Of a stretch of DNA of 64,000 nucleotides, positions 20,222 to 30,251 are shown in pieces; within the stretch, counting starts at the first letter, position 1; each line of letters opens with the position of its first letter. A program made the translations under genes and the position numbers. This DNA is from Cheiracanthium punctorium (Eukaryota; Arthropoda; Arachnida; Araneae; Cheiracanthiidae): contig JAWZYV010016944.1 of NCBI GenBank assembly GCA_038373885.1, positions 496,001-560,000 of the forward strand, in the 5' to 3' direction. The notes beneath the pieces are model-generated. The model had not been told where the DNA came from. It saw nothing but the letters and a program-made list of their open reading frames with translations, and did no database searches.

Positions 20222-20372
20222 TTAAAAAAGTATTCAAGGTTAGAAGAAAAATTACTAACGAAAACTCATTTGTACTGAAAATGAAATTTGTGATGCAAGT
20301 CATAAAAACAAATTACCAAGTATGATAACCGATTTCTGAAAAGAAAAAAAAACAGTTGTGGGAATTAATCTC

Positions 20373-20454
20373 TACCCTACAAGCAATTTTGCTCGGGCTA
20401 CCACCGGCCACGTAGCCAGCCGATGATGGCCCGAGCAAAATTGCTAGTAGTGTA
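20373..20454. repeat. 82-bp hairpin (mini MITE)
   Basis: CTACAAGCAATTTTGCTCGG at 20377 and CCGAGCAAAATTGCTAGTAG ending at 20450 are nearly perfect inverted repeats around a GC-rich ~30-nt loop. Symmetry extends a few bases outward (TACC...TGTA). No coding sequence; likely a very small fold-back element. Confidence 0.75.
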
Positions 20455-22267
20455 AATTATTGTTAAAGAAGAAATGAGCGCTTGAAAACTAAATTAAACT
20501 TTATCTTATCAGATAAAACACTTATCAGTCAGCACTTTGGTTTGGTTTGGTTATAATCCGAAAAGCATATAATTCAATTCCTTTTTGGTGCCGTGAATGA
20601 TATTAATCGGTATTTCACTGCATGGGGGGGGGGTCTCCGTACAAAGACATAATAGTCGTATATGAGGAATAAAGAATGCGACGCTTTTTTCTCACATGGA
20701 TTCTGATAAAATTGTAAAGCTGCAAACATTATCCTAGAGAATCGGAGAATAATCACTTAAAATAATCTGCTGACAGTCGAATTTCCATAGTAGTTAATAA
20801 TAAGAATGGAATTACTCTAAAAAAATGTGAACAGTTGAAATAAAATAAGACTTTTACTGATCAAATATACAGGCTAGTTCTTCGTAAAAGCTAGTTGCTT
20901 TTCATCGAGTCATGATAAAAATTAGGCTAGCAAAACAATTTTTCAAAAGACGTGCACTATTGCTGTATCATAATCTCTACTTTTCTTAACAAATAACTAA
21001 TACTCTGCTGATATATCTTTCATATAATGCCAGCAAGATGCAAAACATTTCAGAAGAATTTTAAAAATTACAAAATTATCTTTTAAAATAAATATAATAG
21101 CGTGGATTTATAAAAAAAATCTCTAGAAATCAAGACTTCCATGTATTTTCTTAATATGTATTTTATTATTATTAGTGAAAAATGTCAAGTTTACACAGTT
21201 ATACTTCTATTGATGTACTTGAATTTATTTAGTAATAATACTAATGCAATTCAAAGAAGCCTTGATTCTTAGAGATTTCTTAATAATTGCCCGATTCTTT
21301 TTTAGAGTGCTGCTGCTTTAAAATGTGAGTGCAAGATAAAATATTCACTGGTTAATATATATTAACTAAAGAAATTTCTTACGCTGAAAAAATTAAAATG
21401 TTAGGGGGGAAAATTACCTCTTTTTGTACGTATATATTTACGAAGCTAATCATTCAGTATAACAAATAGAGTTTTATATCTTATCATACTTTGCATACTA
21501 AATTTTACCCTACATTTAAACAACTTACAAATCTACATACTAAATAATATTAAATTCCTCTTTTAAATTCTTTTATTAATTTTTTGATTTATTACTTTAA
21601 GACTCACTTTTATTACGGATCAACAAAATAAAGAAAATAATATTACATTCTAATATTGTGCTCCATACTAAATTATCAGAAAAAAGTGCACCATTTAATA
21701 ATATTTCGTCCTTTTTATCCCATTATACTATACACGTACTTCTACAATTTTAAAATTGTAAAGAAGAATACTATTGGAAATTCAGCTTTAGCTTTTAATA
21801 AAAATGGATCTTAAAATAAAGTTTGCATGTATGTAGATTATTTTTCCTTTCATGCTTAAATGGATACATACATTATTTTGTGGCTTACATTACGGCGAAT
21901 GCATTTGGGGGAATGAACCCATTTCTAGTTTGTGTTGTAACATATTTCGTAACCGTGCTGGATGCAGTTTATTTGATTTGTTATAGAAGGATTATTACAT
22001 AATTGATGAGATATTTAATGCTATTGCCTTGAACCAAATAACGATAATGTCAACTGAAGCATATTTGGAATCTGAATCATGTTGCGAGGTATTACCCCCA
22101 CCCCACCATCTTATGATCTAGAAAAGTTCGTCTATGTGCCAAAAAGTAAAAATAAATAAATAAAATAAATCCATTTCATACTGAAAATACATCTTTTTGC
22201 TTTCATTTACCTCAACGAGTGACTATTTATCATTTGAAATACTTTGACTCAATTTTCATTGATAATA
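20455..22267. other. AT-rich stretch, no gene seen
   Basis: A G homopolymer occurs near 20624-20633. The rest is AT-rich with only short, unrecognised frames. Confidence 0.5.
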
Positions 22268-23185
22268 CACTGCTGGCCATCCAAAATGTAGTAGCATTGG
22301 GGATGAAATACATAAATATAACCAAAAATTTAGACAGCACGTTGTACTAAGATGAAATGATCAAAGATACAGCCTCTTGTGAACTGAGAAAGATGATAAA
22401 TCAGTATTGAGTGTTGCCGCCACTGCTAGCTATAACCGCTGCTACGTGGCTCGGTAAATCAGAGAGTCTTTGGGTGTGTTGCCAGGGTTTAGCAGTCCCT
22501 TCTGCTTCCACATATTGCTAAAATTGATCTGCTGTAGCAGCGGGGATAGTATATCCCACAAAAATCGTTCTGCAACAATCGATCAGATGTTTTTGATTGG
22601 CGACAGCGGCATGTGTAGATCAAGGAGGCCAAGGCAGCAATGCAATCTGATTAGAAACGAAAATGTTTTCCGCATTGCAAGCCACATGTGGTTGCGCATT
22701 ACCGCGTATTTATGTTGTACTATCTGATCTGACAAGCTCAGAAGGTACGGGAAGACAACAGGCCCCAACACCTCAGAGATATAGTGCTGGATGTTCGGTG
22801 TACCGGCAATGCTTACTAGAGGGGTTGCGAGATGGTATCAAATATCCTCGCTCGCCATTAGACCGGGTGCAGGACTAGTATGGCGATGCAAGAGTTCGGG
22901 AGTCTCTCACCTGCGGACAAGACTTTGATACTCTCCAGACTCTGATCTGACCATCGTGATGTTCCAGGGAGAAACGAGATTCGACAGTAAAAACAGTTTC
23001 ACTCCATCTCCGTATTCATCACACTGTTGAACGCAAAAACGCCTGTACTTTTCGCTCAACGGTAAACACAGCAATGGACGCCTTGCGGACATTCCTCTCT
23101 GCTGCAATGCCGTAAACACATGCTGCAAATTTCACTTCATTTGGATGCTTCCTTCTTGAAGTTGCATTTTGGATGGTCGGCAATG
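22268..23185 (-). mobile_element. Tc1-like DNA transposon, inactive
   Basis: The left end CACTGCTGGCCATCCAAAAT and the reverse-complemented right end CATTGCCGACCATCCAAAAT are ~24-bp TIRs, each flanked by TA (22266-22267 and 23186-23187). The element is 918 bp and carries a decayed transposase on the minus strand. Its N-terminal DNA-binding part is largely missing, so it is shorter than the ~1.3-1.7 kb usual for Tc1-type elements. Confidence 0.85.
22401..23128 (-). pseudogene. Tc1-like transposase, catalytic domain with all three acidic residues lost
   Basis: Recognisable blocks appear in shifting frames: LQQRGMSARRPLLCLPL; FTVESRFSLEHHDGQIRVW; ISEVLGPVVFPYLLSL; GNAQPHVA; QIALLPWPP; SPIKNI followed by stop; and LPSHVAAVIASSGGNTQY ending at TGA 22403-22401. 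These match the catalytic half of Tc1-type transposases. The expected DES is VES (Val codon at 22985-22983), the expected DNA is GNA (Gly codon at 22703-22701) and the expected PIEN is PIKN (Lys codon at 22594-22592). The DDE triad is therefore V-G-K. Multiple frameshifts and the TGA at 22585-22583 confirm a dead gene. Confidence 0.85.
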
Positions 23186-23187
23186 TA

Positions 23188-24704
23188 TATTGAAGAACTA
23201 GAAGTCAAAGCCAGCTGTGGAGGCAATAACTATGGGTTCTGGAAAATACATTCGACATGAGTATGTCTGATGTCAATATATTTAATGTTTGTCCACTTCA
23301 AATAAATAACTTCATATTCTGCTTTTTTTATATATACCGAAATCGGAATTGCATTTTCTTCTAAAAATACACGAATTTTCGCATTCGAAAGATTTCATTT
23401 CGCTGGGAACATCCCTTCTTATGTAAATGTTTCAAATAGAGGGAATCATTTTATTTGTGAAAAAAAATTAAGCTGGATAATCTGAAAAAAATCACTTCTC
23501 GAAAATCTTCGAATATTCTACAGAATTCTTAATTCTTTTTACCGACTTCAAACAAAAGGTACTTTCTGCAGCATTCTGTCTGGAGCATTCTAGAACATTT
23601 AAAAAATATTCTAACCAATCTTCCCAACTTTGACACTCAGTTACCAGCAACCTGACTTCCATTTACAAGTCCTTAGGTACATGCCTTTAAACTCCAATGT
23701 ATAAATCCCTACTACTCACAGGAGCAATAAATAAACATCAGTGGTCCTCCTTTTATAAAGCTTTTAAAAAGTATTTTTTAGTTTATGAAATTCAATTATT
23801 ACAAAGTACTTGAGTTTATTGAGCAACGATCAAAAAATGGCTTGCTCAACTTGACGAATCAAATAAATTACGATTTTTAAATTATTAATAGTTTTATCTT
23901 ATCATCATTTGCACCTTAATTATGTTACATACCATTTTTAAAAGTACTTATCAAAAGATAAGTTAAACATAATAGAAGAAAAACGTGCGCAAAAGTTTTG
24001 AAAAGCTTGTTGTAAATTTTATTGTGAACTTTGTCAATGCAGGATTTCCTGAGTTGTTGTTGCACGTTTTCTTATTTGGAAATAAATTAAGGTTAGAGGA
24101 TCTCCAAGGATTGGGGGTGTATTTATGTTTGTGCGCTGAAACAAATTTACCTTTCAGCCTCCTTGCTAAATCGCTTAATCTTCTTAGGGTAAATCCTCTT
24201 ATAAACATACGTATGTCTTCTGCAATCATTTTAGATATCACCATAGAAGAAATATAATCATCGATCATTTTTTTTCGTGTATAAATGCAACTTGTGCTAT
24301 TAAGAAACACTAGAGCTTGGTAGAATGTATTTATTAAATTTATTTCCGGTTTTAAAGATGATTTTTTATTACTGTATGTAAGGAAATGAATGTTACTAAT
24401 ATGATATCATATTTAATAAGTAAGCTGATTATTAGCATTTATATTTTTTCCCTGGAAAGGTACGTAATTACATTTTTTGTGAGATCAGCACTTTTTTGCA
24501 CCGAAAATGATTATCTAGTCAAAAGAAAGTCCTTAGTGTGATTTGCCAGTCATAATCTTTTCTCTCAGTAGAATGCGTTAAGCATGCATTCTTTTTCTTT
24601 TCATGCACATAGGATTCGATCAGGCATAGCTCAAAGATTTTGTAAAGAAATGTAAAATAGTCTGAATCTAAATATTACCATTATAGGTAAAGAGACAGAT
24701 TTTC
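23188..24704. other. AT-rich stretch, no gene seen
   Basis: Overlapping frames on both strands at 23963-24310 (up to 115 codons) match no family I know and look like chance. Clusters of TTC/GAA words near 23495-23530 are described under rejected items. Confidence 0.45.
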
Positions 24705-24751
24705 TAAATTGAGTAAATTGGTTAAATTGAGTAAATTGGTTAAATTGAGTA
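24705..24751. repeat. 18-bp tandem repeat, about 2.6 copies
   Basis: The unit TAAATTGAGTAAATTGGT is repeated at 24705, 24723 and, in part, 24741. Confidence 0.9.
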
Positions 24752-24757
24752 ATAAAG

Positions 24758-24830
24758 ACTGATTGGCAGGGTATTTCACGTCTGGTTGGAAGGCAAGTTC
24801 GAATCCAATAAGATCAACTTTCTTTCAATA
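24758..24830 (+). other. Possible tRNA-like/SINE fragment
   Basis: GGCAAGTTCGAATCCAATA (about 24793-24811) is a near-consensus B box, and TGATTGGCAGGG upstream is a weak A-box candidate. No acceptor stem pairs convincingly, so this is at best a SINE head or tRNA pseudogene. Confidence 0.3.
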
Positions 24831-25847
24831 AATTTATCAAAAAATTACATTTCCTCAGATTTTTTAATAAAACATTTCAAATTTACCAACAGCAGAAAGA
24901 AATTTGTAGTTTTCTACATATGCATTTATATTTGAACCATTGACACACAAAAATAGGAGCATGTCTCTTTTGCTTATTAGATGAAATAATCTAATACATA
25001 CTTCCGTAAAACATTTTGACACGGTTTTCAATGTATAGAGAGCCTATGTCTTTCCTATAGATTCTTCGGTTTGTATGGTGGTCAGCATACCGCACACTCA
25101 CTACAACTCTGAATCTCACTCCCGTAGTTAGATATAATTCCGTTGTTCTTTCATCCGTCTCTCATAGGATGTAATGTTAGCAACCGAGGCACCTTCTTAA
25201 TAAAATGCGCTATAATTCCAGACTCTGTATCGGACAATGTCAGTTCTGCAAATGCCACTGTTCCCTAGAATAAAAGACTTGATGGCACAGACGAACTTAC
25301 AGAGCAGAAGTAATTTCATTCTCTAGCCGTAATGCATATCTCTGCCTGATACCAAAGCATTTCACCGGACCTCTATAAAAGGTTCCCTTAATCACTTTGG
25401 ATGAATCATCTAAAGTGGTAAATGTAGGATACCTTTCATTTTTGCTTCATTCAAAATGTGTACTGAAGATGAATGAATAAACAATCGGACAACAGACCAA
25501 CTTTTGATAAAAGAAACCAAACCGATGATTCATATTGAGTGAAGCCTGGATGATTTTTTTTTTTCATTATTGATGGGCACTTGCCGATGTTCCTTCACAT
25601 TCAGTGTTCTTGTGGGGAAGGAGTTTAGTGGCTATTCCACTGCGGGACTACATGAAAAATATAAACAAACGATCCGTTCATTTTTTTCTACTCATTCATT
25701 ATTGAATTGTGTGCCTCGTGATTGAGAAGGTTTGCCCATCGTCAACAGTGACTGTGCACGTGAGGTAAAACCACTGAACTGGATGAAAATATGTAAACAA
25801 GGATGATAACTCTGGTTGGCTTCACTCCGAGTGATTCACCTTGGATT
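24831..25847. other. Non-coding stretch, less AT-rich in part
   Basis: From 25060 to 25470 the composition is more balanced and includes CTATAAAAGG at about 25371-25380. I cannot assign a gene or repeat. It could be an unrecognised element. Confidence 0.35.
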
Positions 25848-26334
25848 TACAGCTGCGGAAAAAAAAGTCCCCCTTGCTCTTTATTTCGCCGTCGTTCGTC
25901 GTACAGTAAAGTTATATATACCATTCGTTTGCAAATAACGCGTACTTTAATTTACTATTAATTTAATTTGCATCAGGGGCCGTCTTCATATTTAATTCTG
26001 CATCAACTTCGTTTTTCTCAATGGCAACCCCATATTTTGACTTTATTAAACGAAAGAAAACCTTCAAATTACCCTAAATATAAATTTTCACCAATTTTCT
26101 ACGATAATTACCGGAGATATTGCGAATTAATTTTTGCGCGTTTTCAGGGGACTTTCTGCAAATTGAAAAACGCTATTTGTAGGTTCCGAACTTTTCGCCT
26201 TTCATTAATTTCGCTCGCGAGAGTTAAAAGAAAATAATATTATTTTCAAGGAAAATATTGTTTCCATCTCTCATATAGTTTTTTGTACTGAGAATATCAA
26301 GGGTAGAATAGAATATTTAGTCTGTGGTCCAAAT

Positions 26335-26479
26335 TAGGGATGGACGCGAGACGAAAAGTAGGAGTGTCTCGTCTCGCAAAAATCCCTATATCGTAATGTT
26401 AAAAATGTGTGTCTCGTCTCGCAAAAAGCTGTAAATCTCTGTCTTGTCTCGCAAAAAGGTCGTCTCGCGTCCATCCCTA
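26335..26479. mobile_element. hAT-type MITE nested in the Tc1/mariner-type element
   Basis: TIRs TAGGGATGGACGCGAGACGA and its complement bound a 145-bp element. It is flanked by a perfect 8-bp direct repeat GTCCAAAT (26327-26334 and 26480-26487). The 8-bp TSD and TAGGGATG-type ends are hallmarks of hAT transposons. The interior repeats GTCTCGTCTCGCAAAAA three times with small changes. It has no coding capacity and inserted after the surrounding element. Confidence 0.9.
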
Positions 26480-26913
26480 GTCCAAATGACCCGTGAGTTC
26501 ATAACTTCCTTTGTTCGTACACATGATTTAAGGGGGAAATGCAAAATGACTGCTCACGATTTTAAAAATCTTTGTAATTTTGAAATTGTTATTGAGTATT
26601 TCCGTTGATGGTTCTCTTAGACAGGTGAAATGTTGGCAGCAGTTAGAGGCTGCTCTCTGCTCTTCTGACTACAAGCTTGAATATTACTCAGCTATGGTCG
26701 AACATGAAAAATGATTTCCTGATAGAAAATTTGTTTGAATTTCATGTAAAAAACGCAATTACTTTTTGCCGACCCAATATTATCACGTGTTTGTTATTTC
26801 ACTTTCTTCATTTAATACTATCGTCTGCAATGTGCAATATTCATAAGACTTTTGGCGGTATTTTAATTTAAAGTTAGATGAAAATTTAGACAGGAAAACG
26901 TGATTTTGAATGC

Positions 26914-27117
26914 TTGATAAAGTATGGGGAAGTCCAAAGACCTAATGTTTCCGATATTAAAAAAAGTCACATTCATGCCTGGAAAGTTGAGGATGTTAGT
27001 TTTTCAGAAATAGGACGTTGTATTAGAAGACATACATCTACTGCATCTAATTCTATAGCTGGAAAATATTTTATTTGGGGGAATATGGTAGCGGACGCAA
27101 CAATACACGCTTTATAG
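26914..27117 (+). pseudogene. Transposase N-terminal HTH fragment
   Basis: The 67-codon frame includes VSDIKKSHIHAWKVEDVSFS and EIGRCIRRHTSTASNSIAGK. The pattern of a first helix, 'FSEIG' and 'RRHTST' looks like the N-terminal helix-turn-helix of Tc1-type transposases, where it recognises the TIR. The rest of the protein, including the DDE domain, is not visible within the element. Its position between the TIRs fits. The family call rests on this short motif only. Confidence 0.5.
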
Positions 27118-27886
27118 AAGCCCTATCAAACTGTAAAAAGCTCTAATTAATTTGCTTCAAAATTTGATATTTTTAATACTGGTATCTTTTACTGTGTTTT
27201 TGCACAAAATAAATCTAATTTACGTTTATTTTAAGCAATTTTCAAAAAATTTTCACTTAATAAATTTATATATGGTCCCTTAACTCATGAAAATAACACA
27301 TTTTATTTAATATAAATTAAACTACTGAACGTAAAAATTTGAAATTTTGCACAGCCATGTAATATTAATTTCTGCATCTATTTCCACCGAAATTTGCCTA
27401 GGTCGCTATTCATAATTTTTTTGAATATTAATTTAATAATTCATAATTCTTATTAATAATTTATTAAAAATCATAATAACATTAAATTATGTTTGGGTCG
27501 TTTAGTTCTAATAGTACGAATAAAAATCAGCTTCTTACAGTCAATATTATATGAGATATGAATTGAAGTATGAAAAAATAATTTAACATAGAGGGAGGGG
27601 GATTTTGGGTGCTCATAACTCACTCATTTTCTGTCCAAATTTACTGAAAATTGGTGTCCGGGGTTAAAATGAGCTAAATTTTTGAAATATGGAGTGAAAT
27701 CTAGGGGTTGCTATTGAGAAAAAAAAAGTTGGTGCGAATTTTAATATGTAGATGGCTCCTTATGCAATTTTTATGCATAGCAAATTAAAGTGTACGCCAA
27801 TCGTAAACGATTGGTATCGGTAACTTTGCTGTACGACGAACGACGGCCTAAAAAAGTACAAGTGGGACTTTTTTTCCGCAGCTGTA

Positions 27887-28186
27887 CATAAAAAAAGATA
27901 CTGTATGATTCTCGTTTGGGTTCAGTTTTAAAAAGAAATGTGAATCCAGATTAAATGATGAAGATAAATCACATCTCAACTTCATTTGCGAGATACACAA
28001 CAGAACATTTATGATTGAGAGTGTATTTCTTGAACAGGAAATCAAAATATATATCCAAATATAGCAAACATACATGCAGAATATTTAGAAAGCAAATCTT
28101 TTGTGAATGTTTTAAGATTTCATTTAACACTGGCTGTGCCACTTAGAAAAAAGCAGGTTTCACTAATAATATTGATTTTCGTTTTA
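27887..28186. other. AT-rich spacer, no gene seen
   Basis: Nothing recognisable lies between the transposon and the next dispersed repeat. Confidence 0.5.
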
Positions 28187-28440
28187 TCTTATAAATAAAA
28201 ATGAAATTCTGTTTGTTTGTTTGTGGATTTGAGTTGTATACAAATCCACAAAAATGGACCTATCAGCCTGAAATTTTGCACAGATATGTAAAATAATATA
28301 GAATAAATCATAGTCCACATTAAAACTTTGAAAGTCCACCCGTTCCCGGAATTTAAGAGATTTTTTATGTTCTCCACGCAAAAAGCTTTCCGTAATTGTA
28401 ACCCCTGTAGTAAAAAAAGTGTGAAATAAGGATCGTGGTT
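28187..28440 (+). repeat. Dispersed repeat with Helitron-like 5' end
   Basis: It begins A|TCTTATAAATAAAAATGAAA, then TTCTGTTTGTTTGTTTG, a style shared with Helitron-like 5' termini. The segment GAAATTTTGCACAGATATG to CCACCCGTTCCC resembles 13755-13850. No 3' terminus was found, so it may be a fragment. Confidence 0.45.
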
Positions 28441-29210
28441 GCCATGTATGGCGATTTTGCCGAATAAGATGTTTTAAATTCTCAAAGTAAAAATAAAAGA
28501 ATAATAATGATTTTTTTTTTGTTGTTAGTTTATATTTGTAAGATTATTAATATTTTATTATAATATCGTGTGCATGGGAAATCGGAGCAGGAATAAAATG
28601 TTTTATACTCAAAACAATAAGAATTGAAGATTTCCGAGGCTAATATGTAATTTTTTTTAGTTTGGCGAAAAAATAAAATGGCTCAAATGCCGATTTTGAG
28701 AAAGTGAGTTCTAGCGGTTTGCACAGTTTTCGGCTTGGCGCAATTTATTGAGAGCTTAAGGAAATAGATTTTTGAAAACAAGTGCAAAGGTTTTATTAGA
28801 ATACAGCGTTAAATTTTAATGATCCGTGAAGAAATAATGCAGTTATTAAGGGATTTCAAGCGATCTATCTTCAGAATTCTCGCCAATTGAGTACATTGAT
28901 TTAAGTTGGGGGAATTCCGCCAAATTTCAGAAAATTGAAATCTTCTCATTTAGTACATCGGAGTAACGATGAATAAAACACGTTAGAGTTGATAATTTAA
29001 AAAAATTCGGCTGTATTAAGGGATTCCCCTTTTCAAATAAATGTGTGCTTTACTTTTTGGCGGCCGAACCATTTCCCATATTGATTGCTGCTAAGTCAAT
29101 GCTTCGAATGATTTCCTGAAAAAACTCTTGCAAAATGGCGTATGTTGGCACTTTGGCGAGGCTTAGATTTGAAACTGGGTTTTATTTGCGACTGGGATAT
29201 ATAATGACAC
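28441..29210. other. AT-rich stretch, no gene seen
   Basis: I see no ORF, repeat or structured element here. Confidence 0.45.
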
Positions 29211-30251
29211 TGGATATAGATAAAAATGAATGTTGGTATGTGTGTATGAGGTTAAAAAACTCCAGCACCGTTGCACGATGAAATTTGGTTCACCTAAGCC
29301 TTTTATCATTGAGAAGCTTTTTATGCTATCCGTTTTCCTCTAACTTGCCACTAGGTGGCGCAGCAGAACGTCGAATTCTATTCCGTTTAGCCGTTACTAT
29401 GCGAATATCGCCCAACCGATTTTGATTAAATTTGGCACACGCGGATATTAGAACACGGAGAATATTTTTCAGTATCCATTTTGCTGTAACTTGCCGCTAA
29501 ATGGCACTGCAACGCATCAACTTCTATACCGTTCGACCGATCGGCATAAAATTTCTTATACTTACACATTTCAGCACGAAGAATATATTCTAAATGTGTT
29601 CCTTTAGATGTTACTCACCACTAGATGGCACTGCAATGCATTATTATTTTAACTCGCCACTAAATGACGCTGCAGCAGGCCAAATTCTTGACTATTCAAA
29701 CGGTCGCTATGAAAATCAGTATACATAGCTATTTGAACAATGCGAATAGTTTGGCGTTATCCATTTTGCTATAACTCGCCACTTCACGGCACTGTAGCAA
29801 ATCTATACTTTAAATAACCACTAGATCGCGCTGCAGTGTATCACTTCTTGACTGTGCAACTGATCGCTATGAAAATAGGTATTCATAGATATTTGAACAC
29901 GGGGAAGAGTTTGGCGCTATCCATTTTCCTATATAATTTGTCGCTAGAAGTCGCGTCGTCAGGGCTGTCCAGCCGATCGTCCTGAAATTTCGTATTCATC
30001 GATATCTGAATGCGAAGAATATTTCCGCCGTATCCGTTTTGCTAAAACTCTCCACTAGATTGCGCTACGCCGCATGGCCTTCTGTACCGTACAAACGATT
30101 GCCTTGAAATTCGGTATGCATGGTTATTGAACACAATATAAAGCGATATCCGTTTTGCTATATCTCTTTATTACAATAAATAGTAATCCCCACAAATTGT
30201 AATATGAAAAAGTCCATTCATTCCCGTGCGAAGAACGAGTACTTCAGCTAG
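29211..30251 (+). mobile_element. Helitron-like element with ~110-165 bp minisatellite
   Basis: The 3' end TACTTCAGCTAG (to 30251), preceded by a decayed CCCGTGCGAAGAACGAG hairpin, is nearly identical in layout to the minus-strand end at 1040. The start TATAGATAAAAATGAATGTT is Helitron-like, though the TC dinucleotide is not preserved. The body repeats TATCC(A/G)TTTTGCTATAACT then CGCCACTAGATGGCGCTGC at about 29328, 29474, 29757, 29918, 30030 and 30150, with half-units at about 29603, 29655 and 29818. There is no coding sequence. Confidence 0.55.

Larger units (their letters stand above)
25850..27884 (+). mobile_element. Tc1/mariner-type transposon with ~100-bp TIRs
   Basis: The left end CAGCTGCGGAAAAAAAAGTC and the reverse-complemented right end CAGCTGCGGAAAAAAAGTCC are flanked by TA (25848-25849 and 27885-27886). 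Similarity continues inward ~100 bp through GCCGTCGTTCGTCGTACAG to CGTACTTTAAT/CGTACACTTTAAT. The 2035-bp interior carries an HTH-bearing transposase remnant (26914-27117) and a nested hAT-type MITE (26335-26479). TA target and long TIRs support the Tc1/mariner superfamily; the exact clade is not determinable. Confidence 0.8.

Noticed and set aside
22470..22878. Plus-strand frames within the Tc1-like element
   Set aside because: They are antisense to the transposase remnant, whose conserved blocks are on the minus strand.
23490..23600. Cluster of TTC and GAA words resembling heat-shock elements
   Set aside because: The pentamers do not keep the alternating nGAAn/nTTCn register for three consecutive units, and there is no gene nearby.
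23963..24310. Overlapping frames of 90 and 115 codons on opposite strands
   Set aside because: Neither has recognisable motifs. Both can be chance openings over the same low-complexity DNA.
24758..24830. Functional tRNA gene
   Set aside because: Only the B box is good. I could not pair an acceptor stem or anticodon arm, so it is kept only as a tRNA-like fragment.
25371..25380. CTATAAAAGG as a TATA box
   Set aside because: No start site, ORF or LTR boundary could be tied to it. The same caveat applies to TTATAAAAGGC at 52824.
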